A model generated the notes under the pieces. The model did no database searches and was not told the origin of the DNA. It worked only from the letters and a program-made list of their open reading frames with translations. Position numbers and translations under genes: made by a program. DNA of 64,000 nt from Bacillota bacterium. GTDB lineage: Bacteria; Bacillota; UBA4882; UBA8346. Of the stretch, positions 50,384 through 59,517 are shown one piece after another. Where the stretch lies: contig JAEXFN010000005.1 in assembly GCA_023400055.1 (NCBI GenBank), forward strand, positions 62,001-126,000, written 5' to 3'. How positions within the stretch are numbered: the first letter of the stretch is position 1; each line of letters starts with the position of its first letter.

Positions 50384-50435
50384 GAGCGGCGGCGGCTTTG
50401 TTACCAAAAATTGAGGATTCCCCGCTTGGGGATCG

Positions 50436-53400
50436 TTATTCGCACAATTTTTGGAAATCGGCGTCATCGCGCAGGCCGACGAAATTCGGATCCCCCGGCG
50501 CACTTTCTTTCAGGACCGGATTTAAGGAGATGGCTCGCTTCAGGTGATCCAGGGCCTTGGCCTTGTTGCCCTGCAGCGCCCAGCAACTGGCCAGGTTATA
50601 ATGGGCTTCGTCCCAATCGGGCTCGATCTCCAGGGCTTGATAGTAGCAATGGACGGCTTTGTCGATCCGCCCCGCTTGCTGGTGGATCAGGCCCCGCAGG
50701 TTCCAGGCCTCGGCGTCGGACGGATCCAGATGGAGGGCTTTCTCGACGTAAAAGACGGCATCGGCCGGTCGTTCCAACTGGAATAGCACGAATGCCTTGT
50801 AAAACCAGGCTTTGGGGCTTTCGGTCCCGATCTCCAGCGCCCGGTCGCAGGCGGCCAGGGCCTCGGCGGCCCGGCCCAGTTCCGCCAGGAGACAGGCTTT
50901 GAGCGCCCAGGCATCCATCAGTCCCGGATTGAGGTCGTGGGCCTTGGCGTAGGCGGCCACCGCCTCTTCTTTCTGGCCCAGCCCGGCGAGGATCACTCCT
51001 TTATAAAACCAGTACTGACCAACTTGCGGATCGAGGGCGATGGCCCTCTCGAAGGCGCTCAGCGCGGCCTGGATCTCATGCTGTTCGTAGCAGAGGATGC
51101 CTTTGAAGTACCAGGCCAAGCTGCTGTCGGGATCATTATGAATGGCTCGCTCGAAAGCTTGCAATGCTTCGGCGGGACGTTCCATGGCGCGCAACAGGTT
51201 TCCCTTAAAGAGCCAGCCCCGTCCAAACTGGGGATCAGCCTCAAGCACCTGGGTAAAGGCAGCCAGCGCCTGGTCCAGCAATCCCCGTTCCTGCAGGATG
51301 ATGCCCAGGTAAAAGCGGGCCTCCAGCGAATCGGGATCGAGCCGCAGGGCTGATTCCAGCGCCGCCTGAGCCTCATCGTCACAGTTCAGTTCGTAAAGGG
51401 TTTTCCCCTTGTAAAACCAGATCTCGCCGTTTTCGGGATCGAGTTCGGCGGCTTTGTCCAAGGCCGCGATGGCTTCGTCATTCCGGTTCAAGTCGGCCAG
51501 TAGCATGCCTTTGATATGCCAGGCCCGGCAGCGCGGTTCGATCTTGGCGGCCCGGTTCAGCGCGGCGAGCGCCTCCTCGAAACGTTCCAGCCCGATCAGG
51601 GCCAGGGACTTCCAGAGCCAAACCTCGGCCGCTTGGGGCTGCAGCCGGAGCGAGCGCTCCAGGGCGGTCAGCGCCGCGGCGCGCTGGCCCAGGCCGAGCA
51701 ACGCCTCACCTAGATGCTGCCAGGCAACGGCGGACTTGGGATTCAGCCGGGTGGCCAGTTTCAACGCGGTCTGCGCGGCGGCCGGGTCGTCTTGGTCCAG
51801 ATAGAGGCGGCCCATCATCTCCCAGGCGGCGGCGGGCAGTTCGGAGCCGACGGCGACCGCCCGTTCGAAGGTAGCCAGCGCCGCGGCCGCCCGCCCCAGC
51901 TCGGCGAGGATGAATCCTTGCAAACACAGGATTTCGGCCGATTCCGGGGCCAAAGCCAGCGCCCGCTCGAAGGCGATCAGCGCCGCCTCGGGTTGGCCCA
52001 GCCGATCCAGGACGGTCCCTTCCTGTTTCCAAAGCTCGACCTGGCCGGGGTCGGCCTCCAAGGCGCGCTCCACCAACGGCAAGGCTTCCTGGTAACGATC
52101 CATTTTGATCAGCAGCTTTATCTTGGCCAACTGCGCCGCGGGCGAGACGGCGATGGCCAGGGAGCGTTCGAAGGATTGTAACGCTTCTTCGTTATGGTTG
52201 AAGGCCTGCAGGATTTCGCCCTGGACCCGCCAGGCGTCGACGGCTTCCGGCTGGAGCTCCAGCGCCCGGCCCACCGAGCGGAGCGCCGCGCCGCCCCGGT
52301 GCAGCGCCAGCAGCACTCCGGCCCGGGCCAGCCAAGTCTCGTAGCCGTCCGGGTAATGTTCGATGACCCGGTCGAAGACGATCAGCGCTTCCTCGAATCG
52401 TTCCAGATCGGTCAGGAACAAGGCTTTCTCCAAAAGAACCGCCTCGGACGGCGGTTCGCCGACGCCGGCCCGGTCCAGCGCGGCCAAGGCCGCGCCGGGC
52501 CGCTTCAACGCGCGGAGCAGCCTGCCCTGCTCGCGCCAGGCGGCGCGGTCGCCCGGATCGCGGGCCAACGCCTGGCCGTAAGCCACCAGCGCCGCTTCGG
52601 GCTGCTCCAGCCGGACCAGCAGTTCGGCCTGTTCGCGCCAGAGCGCGGGTTGCTCCGGATCGATCGTCAGGGCCCGCTCATAGGCTTTCAGCGCTTCGGG
52701 TTCCCGGTTCAGTCCGGCCAAAAGGTGCGCCCGGTCCGCCCAGAGCCGGGCCGCGGACGGTTCGAGCAGCACGGCACGTTCGTATGCGGCCAGCGCTTCC
52801 GGTGGCCGGCCCATTTGAGTGAGCACCGCGCCGCGCGCCGCCCAGACGCCGGCCTCCGTTTCGGTCCGTTTCAAGGCCTCATCCAGCGCGGCCAGCGCTT
52901 CGGCGTGCCGCTCCAGCCGGGCCAGGCACATTCCAATGCCGTACCAGGGCAGGTAATCGCCATTTTTGGTCCGTTCCGCCTCGGCCCGGGCCTGCTCGAA
53001 ATAGGGCAGGGCCTGTTGGAATTGGTTCCGGCAATAAAGATCGCGGCCCTGCCAGAGACATTCGGCCGCGGTCAGTTCGGCGCCAAGCCATTCCAACGAC
53101 GCGATGCCCCGGCCGATTGCGGCGCATTGTGCTTCCGTTTCCGGCGGCGCCGGAGTCGCCAGACTGAAAACTTTCCAGTCTTCCAGCTGGCTCAGGCGCT
53201 GGCGGATCGTCCGGACGACCGCCGCCACCGGGCGTTCGGCCATGGCGACCCGGTCCTCGGCCTGTTCCGCCCGGAGCGCGGCGGAGGTGGCGATCCGTTC
53301 CAGCCGCCGCCAGTTTCGGCGGCCGCCACCGGCGACGAGGTAACCGCAGAGCGCGCCGGCTGCCAGCAACGCCAGGATCCCGGCCAGACGTTCCGGCAGC

Positions 53401-53558
53401 CCCCGGGCAGCGTCGAATGCCCTAAAAGGCAGTTCATACCAGGCCGCTGCTCCGGAATGGGCCGCGGCGCCGCCCGCCGGAGCGGCCCAGCAGTCGGATT
53501 GCCCGCCCCAACCACCGGCAACCAGCCACAGCAATGCTAACAGAAGCCATTTTCGCAT
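50436..53558 (-). CDS. Giant exported TPR-repeat protein
   Basis: About 1040 residues. The N-terminus is a signal peptide (RKWLLLALLWLVAGGWGG) with a second hydrophobic segment LAGILALLAAGALCGYLVAGG near residue 70, so the protein is anchored or exported. A short coiled region follows (RLERIATSAALRAEQAEDRVA). From about residue 180 to the end, some 25 tetratricopeptide repeats run without a break; each is 34 residues with the W/Y-G-Y-A-P pattern, as in YLPWYGIGMCLARLERHAEALAALDEAL. TPR arrays bind proteins and build scaffolds. No catalytic domain is present. The ATG at 53558 is preferred, but a TTG at 53597 in the same frame is possible. Internal repeat similarity suggests expansion by duplication. 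Confidence 0.93.
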   Translation of the reverse strand: MRKWLLLALLWLVAGGWGGQSDCWAAPAGGAAAHSGAAAWYELPFRAFDAARGLPERLAGILALLAAGALCGYLVAGGGRRNWRRLERIATSAALRAEQAEDRVAMAERPVAAVVRTIRQRLSQLEDWKVFSLATPAPPETEAQCAAIGRGIASLEWLGAELTAAECLWQGRDLYCRNQFQQALPYFEQARAEAERTKNGDYLPWYGIGMCLARLERHAEALAALDEALKRTETEAGVWAARGAVLTQMGRPPEALAAYERAVLLEPSAARLWADRAHLLAGLNREPEALKAYERALTIDPEQPALWREQAELLVRLEQPEAALVAYGQALARDPGDRAAWREQGRLLRALKRPGAALAALDRAGVGEPPSEAVLLEKALFLTDLERFEEALIVFDRVIEHYPDGYETWLARAGVLLALHRGGAALRSVGRALELQPEAVDAWRVQGEILQAFNHNEEALQSFERSLAIAVSPAAQLAKIKLLIKMDRYQEALPLVERALEADPGQVELWKQEGTVLDRLGQPEAALIAFERALALAPESAEILCLQGFILAELGRAAAALATFERAVAVGSELPAAAWEMMGRLYLDQDDPAAAQTALKLATRLNPKSAVAWQHLGEALLGLGQRAAALTALERSLRLQPQAAEVWLWKSLALIGLERFEEALAALNRAAKIEPRCRAWHIKGMLLADLNRNDEAIAALDKAAELDPENGEIWFYKGKTLYELNCDDEAQAALESALRLDPDSLEARFYLGIILQERGLLDQALAAFTQVLEADPQFGRGWLFKGNLLRAMERPAEALQAFERAIHNDPDSSLAWYFKGILCYEQHEIQAALSAFERAIALDPQVGQYWFYKGVILAGLGQKEEAVAAYAKAHDLNPGLMDAWALKACLLAELGRAAEALAACDRALEIGTESPKAWFYKAFVLFQLERPADAVFYVEKALHLDPSDAEAWNLRGLIHQQAGRIDKAVHCYYQALEIEPDWDEAHYNLASCWALQGNKAKALDHLKRAISLNPVLKESAPGDPNFVGLRDDADFQKLCE

Positions 53559-53599
53559 CAAATTGCACCAACCGTTCCGCGTATTGTTATAATTCAAAT

Positions 53600-53945
53600 A
53601 TATCGTTTTTGGAGCGGGAACATGCCATCCGGAAAAAGCCGGCGGAATGAGCGGGGGAAGGCCGGCGGACCGGCATTTGAACGAATCCGGTCGGCCGGAT
53701 TGCAGCGCGGAACCGGAGCGCCAAGGATCCGTCCGCCGAAGAAATATTTGCGGATCGCTAAATTGCTGAAACCCTGGTCCAAAAGGGGATTGCGATCCGC
53801 AGAATTGAATTTGGAAACATCATATTTGAATTTGCATTCAGCCAAATTGCAATGGCGATCCGCCGAATCGATTTCGGCGCGATCCAAAACCAATTTTCAA
53901 TCGTGAAAAATAGAATTGCATACCGGAATCATCGGGGCGGCCAAT
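53600..53945. other. Low-complexity intergenic stretch, doubtful small frame
   Basis: A frame from ATG 53622 to 53906 (94 residues, Arg/Ser/Lys-rich) is open behind GGAGCGGGA, but its composition is unlike a folded protein. The DNA between 53740 and 53890 repeats words such as GCGATCCGC and AATTGAATTTGG on both strands. I do not call a gene here. Confidence 0.35.
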
Positions 53946-53946
53946 G

Positions 53947-53986
53947 AAAACACCCTTTCCGGTCTTACGAGCGGGAAGGGTGTTTT
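53947..53986. terminator. Strong bidirectional hairpin
   Basis: AAAACACCCTTTCC (53947-53960) pairs with GGGAAGGGTGTTTT (53973-53986). The A-run before and T-run after make it usable as a terminator on both strands. On the minus strand it follows the short spore-type gene at 54023. Confidence 0.85.
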
Positions 53987-54022
53987 CGATACGGTGTGGG
54001 GGACACCGGCGTGGTGGAAACA

Positions 54023-54121
54023 TCAGTTAAAGCCACGGCCGCATATAAAGCAGAAGGCGATCAGCAGCAAAACGAGCCATAGGAAATTGCCGTCGAAAAA
54101 TCCGTCTCTATAGCCGCCCAT
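54023..54121 (-). CDS. Short YjcZ-like spore-type membrane protein, 32 residues
   Basis: A 32-residue frame that starts MGGYRDGFFDG, continues into the hydrophobic NFLWLVLLLIAFCFICG and ends RGFN. A Gly/Tyr-rich head and a single membrane-spanning Leu/Ile/Phe segment are the pattern of YjcZ-type small proteins found in many spore formers. The ATG has AAAGGAAG eight to ten bases upstream, and a strong terminator follows 37 bp after the stop. It is too short for most automatic annotation. Role unknown; sporulation-linked expression is an inference from the family. Confidence 0.75.
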   Translation of the reverse strand: MGGYRDGFFDGNFLWLVLLLIAFCFICGRGFN

Positions 54122-54426
54122 GCCAACACTTCCTTTCATCGATCACCAGAAGCATCGCTTGCATCGGGAAGAATCGAAACGATTTGCAAGATTGAAATGA
54201 TAATGGCTTTCAAAATTCTCAATATAGGTTATGATCCTTTATGACATGGGGGAAATAGGATTTAGGAACGTTTTGTGTCGCCGCCTGTGGAATCGAAAAG
54301 GGAAAATCAGCGAAAAGCCTTTAAATGAGCGTAAATTGCGGGACTATCGGACTAAAACCGGTAAATTCATTTAGGACCTTCTACCCATCTTGCCCCTGAC
54401 TAAAGGTTCAAAATGCCTCAAATCGC

Positions 54427-54524
54427 TTGAACATATGATGTACAATGCTATAATGAGTATTGAGTTCACCTCCTTATAATAATAACCCCCCCTTCCGCGC
54501 CGGCCAAAAGCCGGTCTTTTTTTT
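54427..54524 (+). ncRNA. Candidate small RNA with anti-Shine-Dalgarno sequence
   Basis: TTGAAC at 54427-54432 and TATAAT at 54449-54454 are 16 bp apart, so transcription would start near 54461. An intrinsic terminator, CCGGC (54500-54504) with GCCGG (54510-54514) and eight T's, ends near 54524. The predicted transcript of about 64 bases has no open frame and contains CACCTCCTT (54467-54475), the complement of a perfect ribosome binding site. It could pair with many mRNA starts. The rest of 54122-54821 shows no gene. Confidence 0.45.
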
Positions 54525-54821
54525 GCCCGCGTTTTGAACGGTTCAAAAACGTTAGCGCTAAATCTTTCAAATTCGCTTGCCAAAGAATCCGCCGGACAGG
54601 ATTCCCTGCTTTTGCGCCCGTGAATGAGCTGGTACCGGCATAGAAATTTTTTAAAATATTGAATTTGTTGTTAAGGTTCACTGAGTTTCGCCGATAAAAA
54701 TAGTAATCGTGGTGCTACATTGTGCCGAAAAAACTGGTAAAATTGGCTCGTGTCGCCCAAAACAGGATTTGGATAGCAAAAAAGCAAAAAGAGTCACTTA
54801 AAATTTAAGGATGTGAACGGT

Positions 54822-55184
54822 ATGAAAGCACTAATTGTTGATGACGCTGCTTTTATGCGGGCGGTAATGAAAAGGATCCTCACCGGGATGGGTTTTTTTG
54901 ACGAACTGGTCGAAGCCAGCAACGGCGCCGAGGCGATCACAACCTACGCCGCGGTCAAACCGGATGTGGTGACCATGGATGTGACCATGCCGGAGATGGA
55001 CGGCATCACCGCCCTGAAAAAGATCTTGGAAGTGGATTCTCAGGCCAAAATCATTGTTTGCAGCGCCATGGGGCAAAAGGATATCGTTTTGGAAGCGATC
55101 AAGGCGGGCGCCAAGCACTTTATCGTGAAACCGATCGATGAGGCCAAGGTTGTCGCCACTGTGAATGCCATTCTGCACGTATAA
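54822..55184 (+). CDS. CheY-like single-domain response regulator
   Basis: A 120-residue receiver domain and nothing else. It shows VDDAAFMRAVMK with the acidic pair, phospho-acceptor Asp near residue 52 in VVTMDVTMPEMDG, Ser in IIVCSAMGQKD and Lys in HFIVKPIDEAKV. Sequence details (AAFMR, AMGQKDIVLEAIKAGAKHFIVKP) are those of chemotaxis CheY proteins, which switch the flagellar motor. No kinase, receptor or flagellar gene is nearby, so it is an orphan. The ATG at 54822 lies behind AAGGATG; a GTG three codons upstream is possible. Confidence 0.93.
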   Translation: MKALIVDDAAFMRAVMKRILTGMGFFDELVEASNGAEAITTYAAVKPDVVTMDVTMPEMDGITALKKILEVDSQAKIIVCSAMGQKDIVLEAIKAGAKHFIVKPIDEAKVVATVNAILHV

Positions 55185-55703
55185 AGTATCGGTAAGACTT
55201 TGCAGCCGCCGATAAGTTCAGCCGAAAAAAGCGAAAAAATTCCCCGCATTGCAACTAGACTCGGAAAAGGGGAAGATTTTTTCTTTTCATACTTAAATAT
55301 TTAGATGAAATGGATTTCCAAACTGATTTGCATTCCCAATCCCAACCCAACGGCTTTGACGAGCCGTTGGTCTGAGAAAACCGAATGCAAGCAAAATCAA
55401 GAAGGCGGAGTTTATTTCATTCTATTTCAACTTATACTGATTATGAAAAATGGGCGCGCTGTCGCTTGACGCGTTCGCCGCAGAAATGCCTCCGTCGACA
55501 ATTTAGCCAGGGTTCGGCGGAGTTTTTGGTATCTTCAAAAACCTCGGGTCCAATAAAATAAGCGCATGAAACCCTTTGCGACATGAATTTGATGGAATAC
55601 TCCGGTCCTGTGACCGGAGTTTCTTGTTCCTTTATTCCGCCGCGCCGAATGCTTTGGAAAGCCATTCCACCCGGCCCGGTCGCGCTACCTTTTTCCGAGC
55701 CGC
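55185..55703. other. Intergenic stretch without a gene
   Basis: It contains two perfect hairpins without long T-runs: CCAACGGCT/AGCCGTTGG near 55347-55370 and ACTCCGGTC/GACCGGAGT at 55599-55620. The second, with TTCTTGTT after it, may be a weak rightward terminator. No coding frame is convincing. Confidence 0.5.
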
Positions 55704-55910
55704 TCAAGCCTCGCTTTTGGGTTTTGTGAAAGCCCGGACGATCAGATAGACGATCCATCCCAGCGGAAAGATGATCAAAGACAAGGCGGACCATAGCCAG
55801 GCCAGCATGCCGCGGGCCGCGGCGTCCCGATAGGTCCACCAGGCCGCCCAGACCGCCAGGGCGAGGCTGATCAGATACCACCAGCCGCTCCACCAACCGG
55901 AAATGAACAT
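55704..55910 (-). CDS. Small two-span membrane protein (PLDc_N-like)
   Basis: A 68-residue protein with two membrane segments: WWYLISLALAVWAAWWTY, then DAAARGM, then LWSALSLIIFPLGWIVYLIV, and a short basic tail. The DAxxRG turn between two Trp-rich helices and the FPLG-IVYLIVR ending are the pattern of the small phospholipase-D N-terminal-like domain found as a stand-alone protein. Function unknown. GGGAGG lies before the ATG at 55910. The frame is open further upstream to 56009, but without a ribosome binding site. Confidence 0.75.
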   Translation of the reverse strand: MFISGWWSGWWYLISLALAVWAAWWTYRDAAARGMLAWLWSALSLIIFPLGWIVYLIVRAFTKPKSEA

Positions 55911-56773
55911 CGTGTACTCCCTCCCCGGGATTATTATCCGCCGCCGCCTCCAAATTATGAACCGTTTCGGGTTATATAAGATGGAAAAAGTTTTTGAATA
56001 AGCATTCACATCCCAAAAGCGGGCTAAAGCCCCCGACGGGACTTGCTTTTTTGTATGCGCTACCCGTTGCTTGTTTTTCCGGGTACCTTTACAAGATTGT
56101 CGTAAATATTGGCAGGGAGTTGTTGGAAATGGGCGAATTCTATGGAACCATGGAGTGCGAGTCGCAATCGATGATCTCGATGGTAACTTCGCGCCATTTG
56201 GAACTGAAATTGTGGCGGTGGAATTTGTCCGGCTCTCTGTTTATCCTGGAATTGGCGTTCTCATGTCAGGGATGGTCCTTGGTCCTTTAGGGATGGTCGT
56301 CATCCCTGAAGGGATGAGACGGTCCGTGTTAGGGACGGTCTTCGCCCCTCGAAGGACCTTCTCGTCCTTGTTAGGTATGCTCTGATCCGTGTAAGGTATG
56401 GTCTTCGTCCTTGTAAGGTACGCGATGGTCCGTTCAGGGGCGAAGACCATCCCTGCATCTTTAAAGACCATCCCCACATCCCCGGGACTTGGGGAAGCTG
56501 ATCCGAGCCTTCAAGATGCAGTACCAAGGTCCGAAGATGCACGATCGAGCTTTGAAACTACTGGGCCAAGGCTTGGGGAAGCATCGACAAAGACCAGGGA
56601 TGGTGGATCGAGCCACGGGGAGACTCCCGCAAGGTTCTGAGAATCAAAACTGAGCCTTGGGGAAGCGAACCCGGGTTTTCGGGATATGGTTCATCTTAAG
56701 AAAGTTAAGTCCAAACCAGTCGTAAAAGTGGAAGGACAACTTGCCCGGTCCGGGCGCGAAGGAGCGAAACGGC
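55911..56773. repeat. Intergenic stretch with degenerate ~21-bp repeats
   Basis: Between about 56263 and 56440 imperfect units of 20-23 bp recur, of the form GTTAGGGACGGTCTTCGCCC, GTAAGGTATGGTCTTCGTCC and GTAAGGTACGCGATGGTCC. From 56480 to 56660 a second word, GCCTTGGGGAAGC, recurs three times. Frames on both strands read through because 21 is a multiple of three, but none has a good start. No gene is called. Confidence 0.6.
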
Positions 56774-57684
56774 ATGAAAAAATATACCGTTTATCAGATC
56801 GATTCGTTTACTAAGGAAATGTTTCGGGGCAATCCCGCCGGGGTGGTGGTGAACGCCGACGGCTTGAGCGAGCGCCAGATGCAACAGCTGGCCCGGGAAC
56901 TGAACAACTCGGAGACCGCTTTTTTGCTGGCGCCGGACGGACCGGATTGCGACGGCGTCATCCGTTATTTCACCCCCCAGACCGAGGTGCCGACCTGCGG
57001 CCATGCCACGGTGGCCGCCATGTGTACGCCAAGGCGATGGAGGAAGGGGTGGACGGGGCGATCTGGCGGATGCGCACCAAGATCGGCGTGCTGCCGTTCG
57101 CGGTGGCCCGGACCGGAGGGGATTGCGATTACAAGGTGACGATGACCCAGGGCCGGATCGAGCTGGCGGAACCTTTGGCGGCGGATGTGCGCCGGAAGTT
57201 GTTGGACCGCTTGGGCCTGAGCGAGGCGGATCTCGATCGGCGCTGTCCGGTGCAGATCGCTTCCACCGGCCATTCCAAGGTGCTGATCGGCATCACCAGC
57301 CGCGACCGGCTCAACGGCCTGGCCCCCGACCTGGCCGGACTGGCCGCGCTGAGCGGGGTCATCGGTTGCAACGGCTATTTTGTCTTTAGCTTCGATTCCG
57401 GTTCTCCGGGGGTCCTGACCTGCGGCCGGATGTTCGCCCCGGCGATCGGCATCGCCGAAGATCCGGTCACCGGCAACGCCAACGGGCCGTTGGGCGCCTA
57501 TCTGGTCCACCATGGCCTGGTGGACAACAGCGGGTCCGAGTTCCGTTTTCTTGGCCGGCAGGGCGAGGCGATGAACCGGCCGGGGCTCATCGAGGTCATT
57601 GTGAAAATCGCGGAGCGGCAACCGGTGCTGGTTCAGGTGGCGGGCGAAGCGGTAGTGGTTTTCAGGACCGAGATCGCGATCTGA
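56774..57684 (+). pseudogene. PhzF-family isomerase gene interrupted by a frameshift
   Basis: PhzF-type proteins isomerise small aromatic or aliphatic acids. The reading starts at ATG 56774 behind AAGGAG and gives KKYTVYQIDSFTKEMFRGNPAGVV, SETAFLL and the conserved PTCGHATVAAM. Directly after this the frame is lost, and the protein continues in another frame as YAKAMEEGVDGAIW and on to 57684, including FAPAIGIAEDPVTGNANGPLGAYL. The break is at ATGTGTACGCC near 57018-57027; removing one TG restores a 302-residue protein of normal length. It is either a recent 2-bp duplication or a sequencing error. The gene for FosX follows 45 bp downstream. Confidence 0.85.
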
Positions 57685-57729
57685 TTCGAAAACTGGTAGC
57701 ATTTTGATGCTGAAGGAGGCGGCCGCCCG

Positions 57730-58164
57730 ATGATCGAGGGTCTCAGCCACATCACCTTTATCGTAAAAGATCTGGAACGGGCCACTGTGTTTTTCAAAAC
57801 CATCTTCGATGCCGAAACGCTATACGCCAGCGGCGATCGGACGTTCTCGATCGCCAGGGAGAAGTTCTTCCGGATTGGCGGCCTGTGGGTCGTCGCGATG
57901 GAGGGCGAGCTCCTGGTCGAGCGCACTTATAACCACACCGCCTTCAAGATCCCCGAGGAAGCGCTGGCGATGTACGAGGCGAGGGTGCGGGCGCTGGGGC
58001 TCGACTGTCGGCCGCCCCGGCCGCGGGCGACGGGCGAAGGCCGCTCGTTATATTTTTATGATTTCGACAACCACCTCTTCGAACTGCATACCGGCACGCT
58101 CCCGGAACGGCTGGCGCGCTATGCGGAGGGAAAAACCGTCTCCGGCGTCCCCGGCCCGGATTAA
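57730..58164 (+). CDS. fosX: FosX-type fosfomycin epoxide hydrolase (VOC family)
   Basis: A 144-residue VOC-fold metalloenzyme predicted to hydrate the epoxide of fosfomycin using Mn2+. Compared with Listeria FosX the key positions coincide in number: metal ligands His7 (LSHITF), His69 (YNHTAF) and Glu118 (LFELH), and the general base Glu44 (REKFF) that distinguishes FosX from the thiol-dependent FosA and FosB. Also conserved are GDRTFS, GLWVVAMEG and GRSLYFYDFDNHLFELHTGTL. The ATG sits behind AAGGAGGCGG. Activity towards fosfomycin is predicted from these residues and not shown; genomic homologues can be weak. Confidence 0.9.
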   Translation: MIEGLSHITFIVKDLERATVFFKTIFDAETLYASGDRTFSIAREKFFRIGGLWVVAMEGELLVERTYNHTAFKIPEEALAMYEARVRALGLDCRPPRPRATGEGRSLYFYDFDNHLFELHTGTLPERLARYAEGKTVSGVPGPD

Positions 58165-58215
58165 AAGCCGGCCGGGGCTGGGGATGGCCGGAGAACGGTG
58201 GAAGGGTTCTCGTTC

Positions 58216-59127
58216 TCAGGCGATGATTGCCCGCGCATAATGCAGATGAGTGGAGGCGTGGTAATCGTCGTGCCGCCCCGCGAAGAAGCGCTGCTCAATG
58301 GCGGCCGGGTCCAGATTCTCCCGGAGCAACCATCCGGACTGCTTCAGGCCGGCGGCGAGGCGGGCCGGAGCGAGCCCCGCCTGCATCGGCTCGCCGATCC
58401 GCCGTACGATCTCCTGTACCAGTTGGATGTCCTTTGCGGCCTGGCCGGGCGCAAAGGCTGCGGCGTCCAAATAGTCGAAGACAATGGTGCTGCCGGCCGG
58501 GGCGAGGGCGGCGAGGACGCGTAAAGTCTGCCATACCACCGCCCGGGGCAGGTAAAGCGAGACCCCCAGCCACCCGAAGCAAGTGAGTTTTTGCGGGTCA
58601 TAAGGCGAACGCCGGAGCGCCGTGGTCAAATCCTCCTTGGACAGGTCAACCGGGATGAAATGCAACTGCGCCGGCTGTTCCCAACCCGCCCGGGCGATGC
58701 GCCGACGTTTGTCGGCCTGGGTGGCGGGATGGTCCAGTTCGAACACTTGCAGCTGCCGGAGCAGATCCGGCCGGCGCCAGGCGAAGCTGTCCATTCCGGC
58801 GCCGAGGAGCACGTATTGACTCACTCCGTCCCGGAGGGCATCCTCCAACGCGTCTTCGGCAAAACGGGAGCGGCTGAGCGTGGTGCTCATCATGTGCTGG
58901 ATCACCCAGGCCAAGGCGGATTCCGGATCGGCAACGGCTTCCGCCTGCTCGGGAGCGAAGAAACTGAGCGAAGCGGCCAGCTTTTGGCCGATGGCTTGGT
59001 ATTCGGCTTCGGTAAATAGCTGCCGGGCCAGGAAATCGGCGAAGATCGGCGGCGTATCGTGCCGGGTGTGATAGGCGCGAACGAAAGCGGTCAAGAGCGC
59101 GGTAAGACTGGCTTGGTTATCTTCCAA
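58216..59127 (-). CDS. Class I SAM-dependent methyltransferase (leucine carboxyl methyltransferase type)
   Basis: A 303-residue methyltransferase of the LCMT/TcmP/Ppm1 group. It has YVLLGAGMDSFAWRR (SAM motif I), the acidic VFELDHPATQADKRR (motif II), LHFIPVDLSKEDL and FGWLGVSLYLPRAVVW, the characteristic order for this family. Such enzymes methylate carboxyl or hydroxyl groups on small molecules or proteins; no biosynthetic cluster surrounds it. The promoter region to the right is very AT-rich. A weak ribosome binding site (GGAGGGTTTCC-like) precedes the ATG. It is convergent with fosX. Confidence 0.88.
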   Translation of the reverse strand: MEDNQASLTALLTAFVRAYHTRHDTPPIFADFLARQLFTEAEYQAIGQKLAASLSFFAPEQAEAVADPESALAWVIQHMMSTTLSRSRFAEDALEDALRDGVSQYVLLGAGMDSFAWRRPDLLRQLQVFELDHPATQADKRRRIARAGWEQPAQLHFIPVDLSKEDLTTALRRSPYDPQKLTCFGWLGVSLYLPRAVVWQTLRVLAALAPAGSTIVFDYLDAAAFAPGQAAKDIQLVQEIVRRIGEPMQAGLAPARLAAGLKQSGWLLRENLDPAAIEQRFFAGRHDDYHASTHLHYARAIIA

Positions 59128-59517
59128 CGGAAACCCTCCTCAGCAATGAATGATCGCCGGCTGCCATGGCCTGATTGGTTCCGGACCTATAATATTATGT
59201 ATCATATTGCGATATTTATTGTCAATAAAAAATTAATTATTATATCATATAAAAATATATTTGTCAAGATATATATTTCAATAACGGAAATTATCACATT
59301 CCTTGTCCGGTTGAACCAGTGTTACACGTAATAAAACAAAGTTTTGCGCCATAAAATAAAGGATTCGCGCCAAGGCAACCGGGATAAGGGCTTTGGCCGG
59401 GAATATCGTGACATTGCAAATATTGAACTTTGAATGATAGATTAAGGTTAAAAAAGGAATTTTTGGGCATCCTATGATCAATAAAGTGAAGCGATCGTAA
59501 AGGGAGGGATCCCCGCT
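59128..59517. other. Very AT-rich intergenic promoter region
   Basis: The segment 59190-59290 is almost entirely A/T with many TATAAT-like words. It separates two divergent genes and probably contains both promoters. No small frame or hairpin stands out. Confidence 0.5.

Noticed and set aside
52194..53540. 448-residue plus-strand frame over the TPR gene
   Set aside because: Mirror frame of a repeat-rich gene; it repeats because the TPR units repeat.
53622..53906. 94-residue Arg/Ser-rich plus-strand frame
   Set aside because: Low-complexity composition arising from short DNA repeats; no homology pattern visible despite a passable ribosome binding site.
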